Source of the DNA: Massilia sp. CFBP 13721
GTDB lineage: Bacteria > Pseudomonadota > Gammaproteobacteria > Burkholderiales > Burkholderiaceae_D
Reading direction: 5' to 3'
DNA: 64,000 nt
NCBI RefSeq assembly: GCF_014842025.1
Contig: NZ_JACYUY010000025.1
Location: forward strand, 27,839 to 91,838
Positions 51,448-60,471 of the stretch are shown here, in pieces; positions within the stretch are counted from its first letter, which is position 1; each line of letters starts with the position of its first letter. Under the pieces are notes generated by a model. That model was not told where the DNA came from. It did not search any database and was given only the letters and a program-made list of their open reading frames with translations. The translations under genes were made by a program, and so were the position numbers.

Positions 51448-52194
51448 TTACTTTGCCTTCCCTTGGTTCGCTACGGCGGCGACCGCTGCAGCGATCGCAT
51501 CCTGGTCGCCCAGGTAGTAATGGCGGATCGGCTTCAGATGTTCATCGAGTTCGTAGACCAGCGGCTGGCCGTTCGGGATGTTCAGGCCGACGATGTCGGC
51601 GTCGCTGATGTTGTCGAGCATCTTGATCAGCGCGCGCAGGCTGTTGCCGTGGGCCGAAATCAGGATCTGCTTGCCGGAACGGATGGCCGGGGCGATCTCT
51701 TCTTCCCACACCGGCATCACGCGCGCCACGGTGTCTTTTAAACATTCGGTCAACGGAATCTGCTCTTTCGGCAAGCCGGCATAGCGCGGGTCATTGAACG
51801 ATACGCGCGGATCGTTTTCTTCCAGCGCAGGCGGTGGCGTGTCATAGCTGCGGCGCCAGACCAGCACTTGCTCGTCGCCGTACTTGGCCGCGGTCTCCCC
51901 CTTGTCGAGGCCTTGCAGGCCGCCATAGTGGCGTTCGTTCAGGCGCCAATCGTTCTTGATCGGCAGGTACATCTGATCCATCTCGTCGAGCGCCAGCCAC
52001 AGCGTGCGGATCGCGCGCTTCAGCACCGAGGTATAGGCCAGGTCGAACGCGAAACCGGCCTCGCGCAGGGCGCGGCCGGCATTCTTCGCTTCAGTGATGC
52101 CTTTCTCGGTCAGGTCGACGTCGACCCAGCCGGTAAAACGGTTGGCCAGGTTCCAGGTGGATTCGCCATGGCGCATGAATACGATTTTGTACAT
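51448..52194 (-). CDS. gpmA: 2,3-bisphosphoglycerate-dependent phosphoglycerate mutase
   Basis: A 248-residue cytosolic glycolytic enzyme interconverting 3- and 2-phosphoglycerate. Catalytic FMRHGESTWN (His near residue 9), LNERHYGGLQGLDKGETAAKYG, and the second histidine in ILISAHGNSLRAL. Intact and of normal length. First gene of the unit gpmA-envC-ctpA-moeB/thiF; divergent from the rhodanese gene. Confidence 0.97.
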   Translation of the reverse strand: MYKIVFMRHGESTWNLANRFTGWVDVDLTEKGITEAKNAGRALREAGFAFDLAYTSVLKRAIRTLWLALDEMDQMYLPIKNDWRLNERHYGGLQGLDKGETAAKYGDEQVLVWRRSYDTPPPALEENDPRVSFNDPRYAGLPKEQIPLTECLKDTVARVMPVWEEEIAPAIRSGKQILISAHGNSLRALIKMLDNISDADIVGLNIPNGQPLVYELDEHLKPIRHYYLGDQDAIAAAVAAVANQGKAK

Positions 52195-52316
52195 AAGCTC
52201 TTCTTTACTTTAATTAAAAACCTGCGAGAGGGGCCTCGGTGTGCGCGCCGGGCGGCTGTGCCGCAGGGCGCTGCGGATTCCGAGGTCGCCAAAAGATTCC
52301 TGTCCGGCTTCTATTT

Positions 52317-52322
52317 TATAAT
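52317..52322 (+). promoter_or_regulatory. -10 box (TATAAT) of the rhodanese gene
   Basis: A perfect TATAAT overlaps the upstream in-frame ATG at 52321, so transcription would begin beyond that ATG; this decides for the GTG start at 52354. The -35 element is not clear. Confidence 0.5.
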
Positions 52323-52353
52323 GCGCGGATTGTGTTCAACCATTGGAAGCCTT

Positions 52354-52755
52354 GTGAAATTCATCCTCGATAATATCTTCATCGTCGCCATTGCCGTCGT
52401 TTCCGGTGGCGCGCTGCTGTGGCCAGCCCTGGCACCGAAGGGCCGCCGCGCTACTGCGCTGCAAGTTACCCAGTTGATCAACCGTGGCAAGACGACGCTT
52501 CTCGACGTCCGTAGCGCCGACGAATTTGCCGCTGGTCATGTGCGCGACGCGAAAAACATTCCGCTGGCAGACTTGGGCAATCGCATCGGCGAACTGGAAA
52601 AGTCGAAAGGCCGCACCCTGGTCGTCATCTGCCAGAGCGGCGCCCGTTCCGACAAGGCCGTGCGCCAGTTGAAGGCGGCCGGGTTCGAGGATGCCCTCAG
52701 CCTAGAAGGTGGCCTGACCGCCTGGACGGCTGCCGGTTTGCCGGTTACCAAATAA
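52354..52755 (+). CDS. Membrane-anchored rhodanese-like protein
   Basis: A 133-residue protein with one N-terminal hydrophobic helix (about 3-24, LDNIFIVAIAVVSGGALLWPAL) and a single rhodanese domain (about 38-130). The active-site loop is CQSGARS (Cys at about 93), so it can carry persulfide sulfur. GTG 52354 has GGAAG upstream and gives the normal family N-terminus; see the promoter argument. It is 22 nt before grxC, and rhodanese-grxC-secB form a typical envelope/redox group. Confidence 0.9.
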   Translation: MKFILDNIFIVAIAVVSGGALLWPALAPKGRRATALQVTQLINRGKTTLLDVRSADEFAAGHVRDAKNIPLADLGNRIGELEKSKGRTLVVICQSGARSDKAVRQLKAAGFEDALSLEGGLTAWTAAGLPVTK

Positions 52756-52777
52756 ATCAAGACAGGAAGGAAGAACC

Positions 52778-53041
52778 ATGACTGCCCACGTTGTTCTGTA
52801 TCACACTGCCAGCTGCCCATATTGCGTCCGCGCCGAGCGCCTGCTCGAAGCCAAGGGCATCACCGACATCGAACGCATCCGTGTCGACCTCGACCCGGAA
52901 CAGCGCCAGATCATGATGCAAAAGACCGGCCGCCGCACGGTGCCGCAAATCTATGTGGGCGAGACCCACGTCGGCGGCTTTGACGATCTGTATGCGCTGG
53001 ACCAGGCGGGCCGCCTCGATCCGCTCCTCAAGGGGGAGTAA
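52778..53041 (+). CDS. grxC: Glutaredoxin 3
   Basis: An 87-residue dithiol glutaredoxin reducing disulfides and glutathione mixed disulfides. Active site CPYC (residues 13-16), cis-Pro loop TVPQIYVGETHVGGFDDL for glutathione binding. AGGAAGGA precedes the ATG. Confidence 0.96.
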   Translation: MTAHVVLYHTASCPYCVRAERLLEAKGITDIERIRVDLDPEQRQIMMQKTGRRTVPQIYVGETHVGGFDDLYALDQAGRLDPLLKGE

Positions 53042-53131
53042 GGCGGTGGATGCGGGTTGATCAGGCGTCTGCCGCTGGGCACAAGTGCCCAAGCTCCCCG
53101 AGGCCTTTGAAAAAGGCGCCCCGCGGGAGTA

Positions 53132-53158
53132 TTGCATCCAAATTGATTTTGATACAAT
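53132..53158 (+). promoter_or_regulatory. Candidate secB promoter
   Basis: TGATACAAT (53150-53158) is an extended -10 element; TTGCAT at 53132-53137 is a possible -35 with a short 15-base spacer. The secB start is 75 nt downstream. Confidence 0.45.
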
Positions 53159-53232
53159 TGCCGCTGCGTTGACTCCAAGCCGCACGGGGGCGGCGCTTTG
53201 CCGTCCCTCTTACTTCATAACGAAAGCGTTCC

Positions 53233-53694
53233 ATGTCCGACGAAAACCTGCAACCAGTCTTCCAAATCCAACGCGTCTATCTGAAAGACATGTCGCTGGA
53301 ACAACCAAACTCCCCAGCCATCTTCCTCGAGCAGGAAGCCCCGACCATCGAGGTGTCGCTGGATGTTGGCGCTGAAGCAATCGCCGATGGCATCTATGAG
53401 TCGACCGTGACTATCACCGTGACCGCCAAGGTCAAGGACAAGGTCGCTTTCCTGGTCGAAGGCAAGCAAGGCGGCATCTTCGAGGCGCGCAACATCCCTG
53501 CCGACCAGATGGACCCACTGCTGGGCATCGGCTGCCCGAACATCGTGTACCCGTACCTGCGCGCGAACATCGCCGACGTGATCACCCGTGCCGGCTTCCC
53601 GCCAGTGCACCTGGCCGAGATCAACTTCGAAGTGTTCTACCAGCAGCGCCGCCAGGCGATGGCTGAAGCCGCCGCAGCCGCACCGGCAAACTAA
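53233..53694 (+). CDS. secB: Protein-export chaperone SecB
   Basis: A 153-residue tetrameric chaperone that keeps preproteins unfolded and hands them to SecA. Signature parts: FQIQRVYLKDMSLEQPNSP, VEGKQGGIFEARNIP, IGCPNIVYPYLRANIADVITRAGFPPVHLAEINFEVFY (in segments). Full length. Follows grxC after 191 nt with its own promoter candidate; gpsA lies downstream as in many proteobacteria. Confidence 0.97.
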   Translation: MSDENLQPVFQIQRVYLKDMSLEQPNSPAIFLEQEAPTIEVSLDVGAEAIADGIYESTVTITVTAKVKDKVAFLVEGKQGGIFEARNIPADQMDPLLGIGCPNIVYPYLRANIADVITRAGFPPVHLAEINFEVFYQQRRQAMAEAAAAAPAN

Positions 53695-53830
53695 GCTGTA
53701 GTCAGTCCGGCTGGTCCGGCTGGATTGTTGTGATGGGCATTCTTGCCGCGCCTTTGGCCAAAAAAGCGCGGTGCGGATGCCCTTCCTGCCATCTTGGCGT
53801 CTGGTTGTACGCTCGAGCCCGGGCCTTGCC

Positions 53831-54286
53831 ATGACCACTTCCCGATTCGCTTTCCACTGCTTGGCTGCCCTGTTGCCGACGCTGGCCTGCGCGCACGTAT
53901 GCGCCGCCGACTTCCGTTCCATCGGTGCGCCCTCGGTGGTGCTGTACGATGCGCCGTCGTTAAAAGGGATGAGACGCTATGTCGCGCCGCACGGCATGCC
54001 GGTCGAGATCGTGGCGCGCTACGGCGCCTGGGTCAAGGTACGCGATGCCGAGGGAGAGCTGGCCTGGACCGAATCGAACGGGCTGTCGGCGCGCCGCAAT
54101 GTCGTGGTGAAAGCGGCATCGGCCAGAGTCCATGCTGCTCCCGATGAGAATGCCGCCATCCTCATGACCGCCGACAAGGGCGTGCTGCTCGAATTGAGCG
54201 ACCCGCAAGCGGGCGCCTGGGTGCGGGTACGGCACGAGGACGGCATCGCCGGTTTCGTGCGCGCGGCCGAGGTCTGGGGCATCTGA
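53831..54286 (+). CDS. Periplasmic bacterial-SH3 protein
   Basis: A 151-residue secreted protein: signal peptide (about 1-26, ending HVCAA), then two SH3b-like units, FRSIGAPSVVLYDAPSLKGMRRYVAPHGMPVEIVARYGAWVKVRDAEGELAW and a second from VVKAASARVHAAPDENAAILMTADKGVLLEL to the end (given here as spans, not single motifs). Bacterial SH3 domains often bind cell-wall peptides. ATG 53831 starts a clean signal peptide; the frame is open to 53771. It is 25 nt before gpsA. Confidence 0.82.
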   Translation: MTTSRFAFHCLAALLPTLACAHVCAADFRSIGAPSVVLYDAPSLKGMRRYVAPHGMPVEIVARYGAWVKVRDAEGELAWTESNGLSARRNVVVKAASARVHAAPDENAAILMTADKGVLLELSDPQAGAWVRVRHEDGIAGFVRAAEVWGI

Positions 54287-54311
54287 ATCCAACTATGCAA
54301 GAACTCAAACC

Positions 54312-55325
54312 ATGACCAAGATTACCGTTCTCGGCGCCGGTGCCTGGGGCACGGCGGTTGCCATCGCGGTGGCCGCCCGCCACGACGTGCTGCTGTGGGG
54401 CCGCAACGCCGAACAAATGGCGACCACCGCGGCCGCGCGCGAGAACACGACCTATTTACCCGGCCAGCTGCTGCCGGACAGCCTGCGCGTGACGGCCGAC
54501 TTCGAAGCAGCGCTGGCGCACGTGCTCGATGCCAAGCCCGGGGAGGCGCCCTTGCTGATCGCCGCCTGTCCGGTGGCCGGCCTGCGGCCCCTGCTCCAGC
54601 AATTGAAGGGGCGCGCGATTCCGAATGTCGTCTGGCTCTGCAAAGGATTTGAATACGGCACCGGCTTGCTGCCGCACCAGGTCGTGCGCGAGGTATTGGG
54701 CGACGCGGTGCCGGGCGCGGCCCTGTCGGGTCCGTCGTTCGCGCAGGAAGTCGCGCGCGGCCTGCCCTGCGCACTGACCGTGGCCTCGACTTCGCGCGTG
54801 CTGCGCGACAACGTCGTCGCCACCGTCCACGGCGGCAACCTGCGCGTGTATGCCTGCGACGACGTGGTCGGCGTGGAAGTCGGGGGTGCGGTGAAAAACG
54901 TGCTGGCGATCGCCACCGGCACCGCCGACGGCCTTGGTCTCGGCCTGAATGCGCGCGCGGCGCTGATCACGCGCGGCCTGGCCGAGATCACCCGCCTCGG
55001 CACGGCGCTCGGCGGCCAGGCCAGCACCTTCATGGGCTTGACCGGGATGGGAGATTTGATCCTGACCTGCACCGGAGACCTGTCGCGCAACCGCCGCGTC
55101 GGCCTGGCGCTGGCACAGGGCAAACCGCTGGACACGATCGTGGCCGAACTCGGGCACGTGGCCGAGGGCGTACCCTGCTCGAAAGCGGTGCGCGACCTGG
55201 CGGCGAGGCTGGGCGTGGACATGCCGATCACGAATGCGGTGGCGGCAGTGCTGTTCGATGGGTATGACGCGGCGGAGATGGCGAAGCAGTTGCTGGCACG
55301 CGATCCGCGCAATGAATTGACTTAA
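54312..55325 (+). CDS. gpsA: Glycerol-3-phosphate dehydrogenase [NAD(P)+]
   Basis: A 337-residue cytosolic enzyme reducing dihydroxyacetone phosphate to sn-glycerol 3-phosphate for phospholipid synthesis. Rossmann loop VLGAGAWGTAVA (about 5-16), LCKGFEYGTGLL, LSGPSFAQEVARGLP, the catalytic lysine in GGAVKNVLAIATG, and the substrate Arg motif in LTCTGDLSRNRRVG. Complete. A hairpin follows 12 nt after the stop. Confidence 0.97.
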   Translation: MTKITVLGAGAWGTAVAIAVAARHDVLLWGRNAEQMATTAAARENTTYLPGQLLPDSLRVTADFEAALAHVLDAKPGEAPLLIAACPVAGLRPLLQQLKGRAIPNVVWLCKGFEYGTGLLPHQVVREVLGDAVPGAALSGPSFAQEVARGLPCALTVASTSRVLRDNVVATVHGGNLRVYACDDVVGVEVGGAVKNVLAIATGTADGLGLGLNARAALITRGLAEITRLGTALGGQASTFMGLTGMGDLILTCTGDLSRNRRVGLALAQGKPLDTIVAELGHVAEGVPCSKAVRDLAARLGVDMPITNAVAAVLFDGYDAAEMAKQLLARDPRNELT

Positions 55326-55336
55326 GGTATGCGCTT

Positions 55337-55367
55337 CGTGAAGCGGACTCGGAGAGCCCGCTTCACG
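55337..55367. terminator. Hairpin between convergent gpsA and cupin genes
   Basis: Ten-base perfect arms cgtgaagcgg (55337-55346) and ccgcttcacg (55358-55367), 12 nt after gpsA and just before the end of the convergent cupin gene at 55371. A T-rich tail (tgttattt) follows on the plus strand. Confidence 0.65.
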
Positions 55368-55370
55368 ATG

Positions 55371-55751
55371 TTATTTGTCCTGCCCTGCTCCGGCATTGGT
55401 ATGGGTCGGCCCGCCAGTGCGTACCGGCCCCAATAAAATCGTCATCAGGACCACCGCATCCTCGTTGGCACGGATGCCATGCGGTTCGCCGCCGATCAGG
55501 TACAGCATCTCGTTCGGACGCAGCACGACACTGTTGCCGTGCGCGTCGACGATGATCTCGCCTTCCAGGCACAACAAGGTCACTTCTCCCTCGACCCGGT
55601 GTTCTGGCATCGGCTTGTCCTTCGGGACGATCAGCCGGATCAGTTCCATGTGCTCGGTCTTCGCCAGCGCGATCGACGTGAAATTGGCAATGTCGTCTTC
55701 GCCGCGTTGCAAGGCGATTCGTTCGCCCGATGCTGCGTGTTGCAAGGCCAT
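55371..55751 (-). CDS. Small cupin-domain protein
   Basis: A 126-residue single-domain cupin. Motif 1 is loosely present around MPEHRVEGEVTLLCLEGEI, with His and Glu available as metal ligands; motif 2 is around LYLIGGEPHGIRANEDAVVL with a second His. ATG 55751 has AAAGGAGG at good distance; the frame is open to 55769. It lies 14 nt after the DUF2461 gene on the same strand. Substrate unknown. Confidence 0.82.
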   Translation of the reverse strand: MALQHAASGERIALQRGEDDIANFTSIALAKTEHMELIRLIVPKDKPMPEHRVEGEVTLLCLEGEIIVDAHGNSVVLRPNEMLYLIGGEPHGIRANEDAVVLMTILLGPVRTGGPTHTNAGAGQDK

Positions 55752-55765
55752 GTCGCCTCCTTTAT

Positions 55766-56458
55766 TCAATCACTCTCTTCGGTTATGTGGGGCACGTCGC
55801 GCAGCCAGGTCACCAGCGCGAACGCATCCTTGAATCCGCGCGCCAGCCGCGGCACCAGCTCGTCCGGATCGTTCACCTTGAGTGGCAGTTCCGTCCACAC
55901 GAAAAAGCTTTTCAGCTTGATGTGCTCGATATGCGGGTGCGCCGGGTCAAACCCTTTTGGCGGACGCTGCAGTTTGTCTTCGTCGAGCAGGTCGCCATAG
56001 GTCGCGCGCAGGTGTTTATTCTTTAATATTTTTGCGAAACCTGTCGCATCGTTGACCACGTGTTCGCGGATCGCCTTCAAACGCGCGGCCGGGGGCAGGT
56101 ATTCGCCGGCGCCGATACCGAGCGTGCCGTTGCCATCGATCTGGAAATAATAGGTCGAACCGCCGCCTTCGCTCGGGCGGCGTCGGTTGTTCGGCGTGAT
56201 GCCGGCCGAAAAACGGGTTTTATACGGGGTCTTGTCGTTCGAAAAGCGGATGTCGCGGTTGATGCGGAACATCGCCTTTTTCGGGTCGACGGCGGCGACC
56301 TGGCGGTCGAAGGTGGATAGCTCACGAATCAATTCTGTGACCACTTCCAGGAACTCTTCGCGCAGGATGTCGTAGCGCGGCTTGTTCATGATGAACCAGG
56401 GACGGGTGTTGTTTTCGCTGAGCTCGCTTAGAAATTGCGTCAAGTCACGCAGATGCAT
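55766..56458 (-). CDS. DUF2461 family protein
   Basis: A 230-residue protein of the DUF2461 (TIGR02453-like) family. Family marks are LSENNTRPWFIMNKPRYD near the N-terminus, FRINRDIRFSNDKTPYKTRFSAGI, YYFQIDGNGTLGIGAGEYLP, and LKSFFVWTELP. The molecular function is not known. ATG 56458 gives the normal start; the frame is open to 56524, where it would overlap the protease gene. Same strand as and 28 nt downstream of the DegQ-like gene. Confidence 0.87.
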   Translation of the reverse strand: MHLRDLTQFLSELSENNTRPWFIMNKPRYDILREEFLEVVTELIRELSTFDRQVAAVDPKKAMFRINRDIRFSNDKTPYKTRFSAGITPNNRRRPSEGGGSTYYFQIDGNGTLGIGAGEYLPPAARLKAIREHVVNDATGFAKILKNKHLRATYGDLLDEDKLQRPPKGFDPAHPHIEHIKLKSFFVWTELPLKVNDPDELVPRLARGFKDAFALVTWLRDVPHITEESD

Positions 56459-56486
56459 GGAAAATCCGAAAAAGTAAAAGTAAGAA

Positions 56487-57674
56487 TTATGGAGAGGGAC
56501 GGGGCCGCTTGCCGACGGTGACATCGACCGTCGCTTCGCGGTTCTGGCGCATCAGCCTCAAGCGCGCCTTGGCGCCGGGCGCCAGCTGGGCGATCAGGTT
56601 CAGCATCTCGCCGGTATTGCTGACGTTTTGCCCTTCGACGGCAAGCAAAATATCGCCCGGGCGCACGCCGGCGCGGTCGGCCGGGCCATTGCGCACGACG
56701 CCGGCGATGATGGCGCCGCTCTGGCGGCCGAGGCCAAAACTGCTGGCCAGTTCCGGGGTGATGTCTTGCGATTCGATGCCGATCCAGCCGCGCACCACTT
56801 GCCCATGCTTGACGATCGAATCGAGCACGTTGCGCGCGGTGGAGACGGGAATGGCGAAACCGATGCCGATCGAGCCGCCGGTTTGCGAATAAATCGCGGA
56901 ATTAATGCCGAGCAGGTTGCCGTTGGTGTCGACCAGCGCCCCGCCCGAGTTGCCGAAGTTGATCGCGGCATCGGTCTGGATAAAATTCTCGAAATGGTTG
57001 ATGTGCAGGTTGTTCCGCCCCAGCGCCGAAATAATGCCCATGGTGACGGTTTGGCCGACACCGAACGGATTGCCGATCGCCAGCACCACGTCGCCGACGC
57101 GGGCGTCGTCCGGCTGGCCCAGCACCATCACCGGTAAATTGCGTTCGCTGATGCGGATCACGGCGAGGTCCGTCTCCGGATCGGTACCGACCATGCGTGC
57201 GGCTGCCTTGCGGCCGTCGGCCAGGCCGACTTCGATCTGGTCGGCGCCTTCGACCACGTGGAAGTTGGTAATGATGTAGCCTTCTCCGCTGACGATCACG
57301 CCCGAACCCAAACTAGACATTTGCTCCTGGGGCGGCGCGCGGTCGCCGAAAAAACGGCGGAAGAACGGGTCTTTTAAAATCGGATGGGCTTCGCGCGAAG
57401 CCTTGCTTGTGAGGATGTTCACCACCGCCGGCATCGCCTTGCCGGCGGCTGCACGATAGCTCTCGGCCACGGCGCCGGACTGGGCTTGCAGCACCGGCAC
57501 CGTGCGCGCCCCGGGGGCCACCGGCACCTGGACCGGAGAACGCCCGAGCCAGTCCGGACGCATGGTCGCGACCACGAAATACAGGGCGAGCGCCACCGTC
57601 ACCACCTGGGCGAACAACAGCCACAGCCGGCGCAGCGGCGAGGCCGGGCGGATGGTGATGACGTCGTTTTTCAC
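56487..57674 (-). CDS. DegS/DegQ-type periplasmic serine protease, single PDZ
   Basis: A 395-residue trypsin-like protease anchored by one N-terminal helix (about 15-38) and facing the periplasm. Catalytic triad His139 (NFHVV), Asp169 (TDLAVI) and Ser243 (GNSGGAL); one PDZ domain at about 290-385 (GPADRAGVRPGDILLAVEGQ). One PDZ and a membrane anchor resemble DegS, the sigma-E stress sensor, more than DegP. It begins with GTG in a GTGA overlap with the mscL stop codon. mscL, this gene, and petABC are often neighbours in betaproteobacteria. Confidence 0.93.
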   Translation of the reverse strand: MKNDVITIRPASPLRRLWLLFAQVVTVALALYFVVATMRPDWLGRSPVQVPVAPGARTVPVLQAQSGAVAESYRAAAGKAMPAVVNILTSKASREAHPILKDPFFRRFFGDRAPPQEQMSSLGSGVIVSGEGYIITNFHVVEGADQIEVGLADGRKAAARMVGTDPETDLAVIRISERNLPVMVLGQPDDARVGDVVLAIGNPFGVGQTVTMGIISALGRNNLHINHFENFIQTDAAINFGNSGGALVDTNGNLLGINSAIYSQTGGSIGIGFAIPVSTARNVLDSIVKHGQVVRGWIGIESQDITPELASSFGLGRQSGAIIAGVVRNGPADRAGVRPGDILLAVEGQNVSNTGEMLNLIAQLAPGAKARLRLMRQNREATVDVTVGKRPRPSP

Positions 57675-58108
57675 TGTGGGGGTGTTTTACTACGCAGGGA
57701 ATCGCGGATTTCGCGCAGCAGCAGGATGTCTTCCGGCGTGGCCGGCGCCTTGGCCGCCTCGGCTGGCGCGAGGCGCTCGCGCATGCGGTTCATCAGGCGC
57801 ACCATCTGAAAGATGATGAAAGCGAGAATAATAAAATTCAGCAAAATCGTCAGGAAATTGCCGTAGGCAAGTACCGCACCGGCTTTTTTCGCTTCCGCCA
57901 ATGCCAGGCCTGTTGCCTGGTTATTCAAGGGTATATAGTAATTCGCGAAATCGAGCCCGCCGAAGATCTTCCCGATCGGCGGCATGATGACGTCCTGCAC
58001 CAGGGAATCGACAATGCGTCCGAATGCGCCGCCGATGATGACACCGACCGCCAGGTCGACTACATTGCCGCGCATCGCGAATTGCTTGAATTCATTCATC
58101 ATCGACAT
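57671..58108 (-). CDS. mscL: Large-conductance mechanosensitive channel
   Basis: A 145-residue inner-membrane channel that opens under turgor stress. N-terminal amphipathic helix and first pore helix MNEFKQFAMRGNVVDLAVGVIIGGAFGRIVDSL (split here for reference), periplasmic loop with GLDFANYYIPL, second helix at about 72-98 (GNFLTILLNFIILAFIIFQMV) and a cytoplasmic helix. ATG 58108 follows GGGGGAAAAT and matches family starts; an upstream in-frame ATG at 58141 is less likely. Confidence 0.95.
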   Translation of the reverse strand: MSMMNEFKQFAMRGNVVDLAVGVIIGGAFGRIVDSLVQDVIMPPIGKIFGGLDFANYYIPLNNQATGLALAEAKKAGAVLAYGNFLTILLNFIILAFIIFQMVRLMNRMRERLAPAEAAKAPATPEDILLLREIRDSLRSKTPPQ

Positions 58109-58413
58109 TATTTTCCCCCGTGAGCGGATCGAATTATCCATGTCGATGATACCGCAAGCGCTTTTTATGCGTTGCGCACCACGTCCTTGCCAGCTCCACG
58201 CCACAAGGCCGCTCACTGCCCATCTGCCCCGGCGCGAAGCAAATAATGCACGCACCGCGGCACCGGATCGCTAGCGGAAGGCAAGCCTGTTTCGGTGCCT
58301 TCGCACAGCCAATATTTTTTCTCCAATAAAGATTGCCATTCACATATAATTTTGTGTTGCTGCAAGCTCTTCATTGATTTCCAAGATTCGTAATTTCACG
58401 GAGTGGGGTTGGT
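58109..58413. other. Divergent control region of mscL and petABC
   Basis: A 305-base gap with no gene. TATAAT at 58345-58350 is a good -10 for petA, about 64 nt before its ATG; the -35 is unclear. A six-base hairpin aaggca/tgcctt lies at about 58277-58300. GGAG precedes petA by ten bases. Confidence 0.4.
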
Positions 58414-59028
58414 ATGAGTAATGATAAGCAGGTCGATTCAGGCCGGCGCGGTTTGCTCGTTGCGACATGCGCAGCGGGCGGCGTCGTCGGTGTGGCCACG
58501 GCGGGTGCCCTGGTCAGTACCTTCCAGCCGTCCGAGCGCGCGAAAGCTGCCGGCGCTCCGGTCGAAGTGGATATCTCGGACGTCAAGCCGGGCGAAATGA
58601 AGGTCGTCGAATGGCGCGGCAAGCCTGTGTGGATCTTGCGCCGCACGCCCGAAATGCTTGCCAGCCTGCCGAAGAACGACGCGCTCGTCGCCGACCCCAA
58701 GTCCGAAAAAATCTTCCAGCTCGATATGCCCGAGTATGCGAAGAACGAATTCCGCGCCCGTCCCGAACATAAAGAGGTGCTGGTCACCGTCGGCATCTGC
58801 TCGCACCTGGGCTGCTCGCCCTCCTCGCGCCTGAGCGAAGGCCCACAGCCGAACTTGCCGGACGACTGGCACGGCGGCTTCCTGTGCCCTTGCCACGGCT
58901 CGACCTTCGACCTCGCCGGCCGCGTCTTTAAAAACAAGCCTGCGCCGACGAACATGGACATCCCTCCGTACATGTATCTCGCTGACAATAAAATCGTGAT
59001 CGGCAAAGACGAGAAAGGCGAGGCATAA
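58414..59028 (+). CDS. petA: Ubiquinol-cytochrome c reductase Rieske iron-sulfur subunit
   Basis: A 204-residue subunit of the bc1 complex in the inner membrane. A twin-arginine start SGRRGLL precedes the single membrane helix (about 14-38). The 2Fe-2S ligands are in CSHLGC (Cys129, His131, Cys134) and CPCHGS (Cys158, His161). The cysteine pair for the stabilising disulfide is included. It opens petABC; petB starts two bases after its stop. Confidence 0.97.
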   Translation: MSNDKQVDSGRRGLLVATCAAGGVVGVATAGALVSTFQPSERAKAAGAPVEVDISDVKPGEMKVVEWRGKPVWILRRTPEMLASLPKNDALVADPKSEKIFQLDMPEYAKNEFRARPEHKEVLVTVGICSHLGCSPSSRLSEGPQPNLPDDWHGGFLCPCHGSTFDLAGRVFKNKPAPTNMDIPPYMYLADNKIVIGKDEKGEA

Positions 59029-59029
59029 C

Positions 59030-60445
59030 ATGGGCGCCGCATTCAAGGAAACGAAGCTGCCGGCCAACGCGCCGGCCGGCCACAAGGCACTGGCCTGGGT
59101 CGACGACCGCTTCCCGCTGTCGAAACTCTGGAACGACCAATGGGGCAAGTACTATGCCCCGAAAAACTTCAATATCTGGTACCTGTTCGGCTCGCTTGCG
59201 ATGCTGATCCTGGTACTGCAAATCGTGACCGGCATCTTTTTGACGATGCACTACAAGCCGGACGCGAATCTTGCCTTCGGTTCGGTCGAATACATCATGC
59301 GTGAAGTGCCTTGGGGCTGGCTGGTGCGCTACATGCACTCGACCGGCGCCTCGGCCTTCTTCATCGTCGTCTACCTGCATATGACCCGTGGCCTGCTCTA
59401 CGGTTCCTACCGCAAGCCACGCGAATTGATCTGGATCTTCGGCTTTGCCATTTTCCTGTGCCTGATGGCTGAAGCTTTCTTTGGCTACCTGCTGCCATGG
59501 GGGCAGATGTCGTACTGGGGCGCCCAGGTGATCGTCAACCTGTTCGGCGCGATTCCCGTGATCGGCCCCGACCTGTCGCTGTGGATCCGCGGCGATTACG
59601 TCGTTTCCGACGCTACCCTCAACCGCTTCTTCGCCTTCCACGTCATCGCCCTGCCGCTGGTGCTGCTGGGCCTGGTTGCGGCGCACCTGATCGCCCTGCA
59701 CGAAGTCGGCTCGAACAACCCTGACGGCATCGAAATCAAGGACCACATCGGTCCCGACGGTCACCCGCTCGACGCGATTCCGTCGCATCCGTACTACACG
59801 ACCAAGGATTTGTTCGGCGTCTCGATGTTCCTGCTGATTTTCTCGGCGGTCGTGTTCTTCGCCCCGGAAATGGGTGGTTACTTCCTCGAGTACAACAATT
59901 TCATTCCGGCCGATTCGATGAAGACGCCGCCGCACATCGCACCGACCTGGTATTTCACGCCGTTCTATTCGGTGCTGCGTGCGACCACCGCCGACTTCAT
60001 GTACGTGCTGATGGCGGCGATTGCCCTGTACGTCGTGTTCATCTGGATGAAGTCGCGCCTCTCCTTCAAGGCCAAGGTCGCGATTGCGGCAATCGCGCTG
60101 GTCTTGATCATCGGCATGCTGCCGCAGGTGCTAGAAGCGAAATTCTGGGGCGTGGTGCTGTTCGGCTCGTCGGTCGTGATCATCGCTTTGCTGCCCTGGC
60201 TCGATCATTCGCCGGTACGCTCGATCCGCTACCGTCCGGACTGGCACAAGTGGGTGTATGCGCTGTTCGGCCTGTCGTTCGTGGCGCTCGGCTACCTCGG
60301 CACCCAGCTGCCGACGCCGGCCTATACCTTGATTTCCCAGGTGTGCACGCTGTTGTACTTCAGCTTTTTCCTCCTGATGCCGTGGTGGAGCGCCGCCGGC
60401 CGGTTCAAACCGGTGCCGACGCGCGTGACTTTCCATCCGCATTGA
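59030..60445 (+). CDS. petB: Cytochrome b of the bc1 complex
   Basis: A 471-residue polytopic protein carrying hemes bL and bH and both quinone sites. Eight or more membrane helices; heme histidines in HSTGASAFFIVVYLH and FHVIALPLVLLGLVAAHL; Qo-site loop WGAQV (WGQMSYWGAQVI), and the PEWY-like motif appears as PTWYFTPFYS. A C-terminal extension of some 60 residues over mitochondrial cytochrome b includes another helix. Between petA (2 nt) and petC (26 nt). Confidence 0.97.
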   Translation: MGAAFKETKLPANAPAGHKALAWVDDRFPLSKLWNDQWGKYYAPKNFNIWYLFGSLAMLILVLQIVTGIFLTMHYKPDANLAFGSVEYIMREVPWGWLVRYMHSTGASAFFIVVYLHMTRGLLYGSYRKPRELIWIFGFAIFLCLMAEAFFGYLLPWGQMSYWGAQVIVNLFGAIPVIGPDLSLWIRGDYVVSDATLNRFFAFHVIALPLVLLGLVAAHLIALHEVGSNNPDGIEIKDHIGPDGHPLDAIPSHPYYTTKDLFGVSMFLLIFSAVVFFAPEMGGYFLEYNNFIPADSMKTPPHIAPTWYFTPFYSVLRATTADFMYVLMAAIALYVVFIWMKSRLSFKAKVAIAAIALVLIIGMLPQVLEAKFWGVVLFGSSVVIIALLPWLDHSPVRSIRYRPDWHKWVYALFGLSFVALGYLGTQLPTPAYTLISQVCTLLYFSFFLLMPWWSAAGRFKPVPTRVTFHPH

Positions 60446-60471
60446 TCGCAGGCTCAAGCTTAAGGACAACC

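Noticed and set aside
52321..52353. ATG at 52321 as the rhodanese start
   Set aside because: It overlaps a perfect TATAAT box and would add a polar segment before the membrane helix; the GTG at 52354 has a ribosome site and fits the family.
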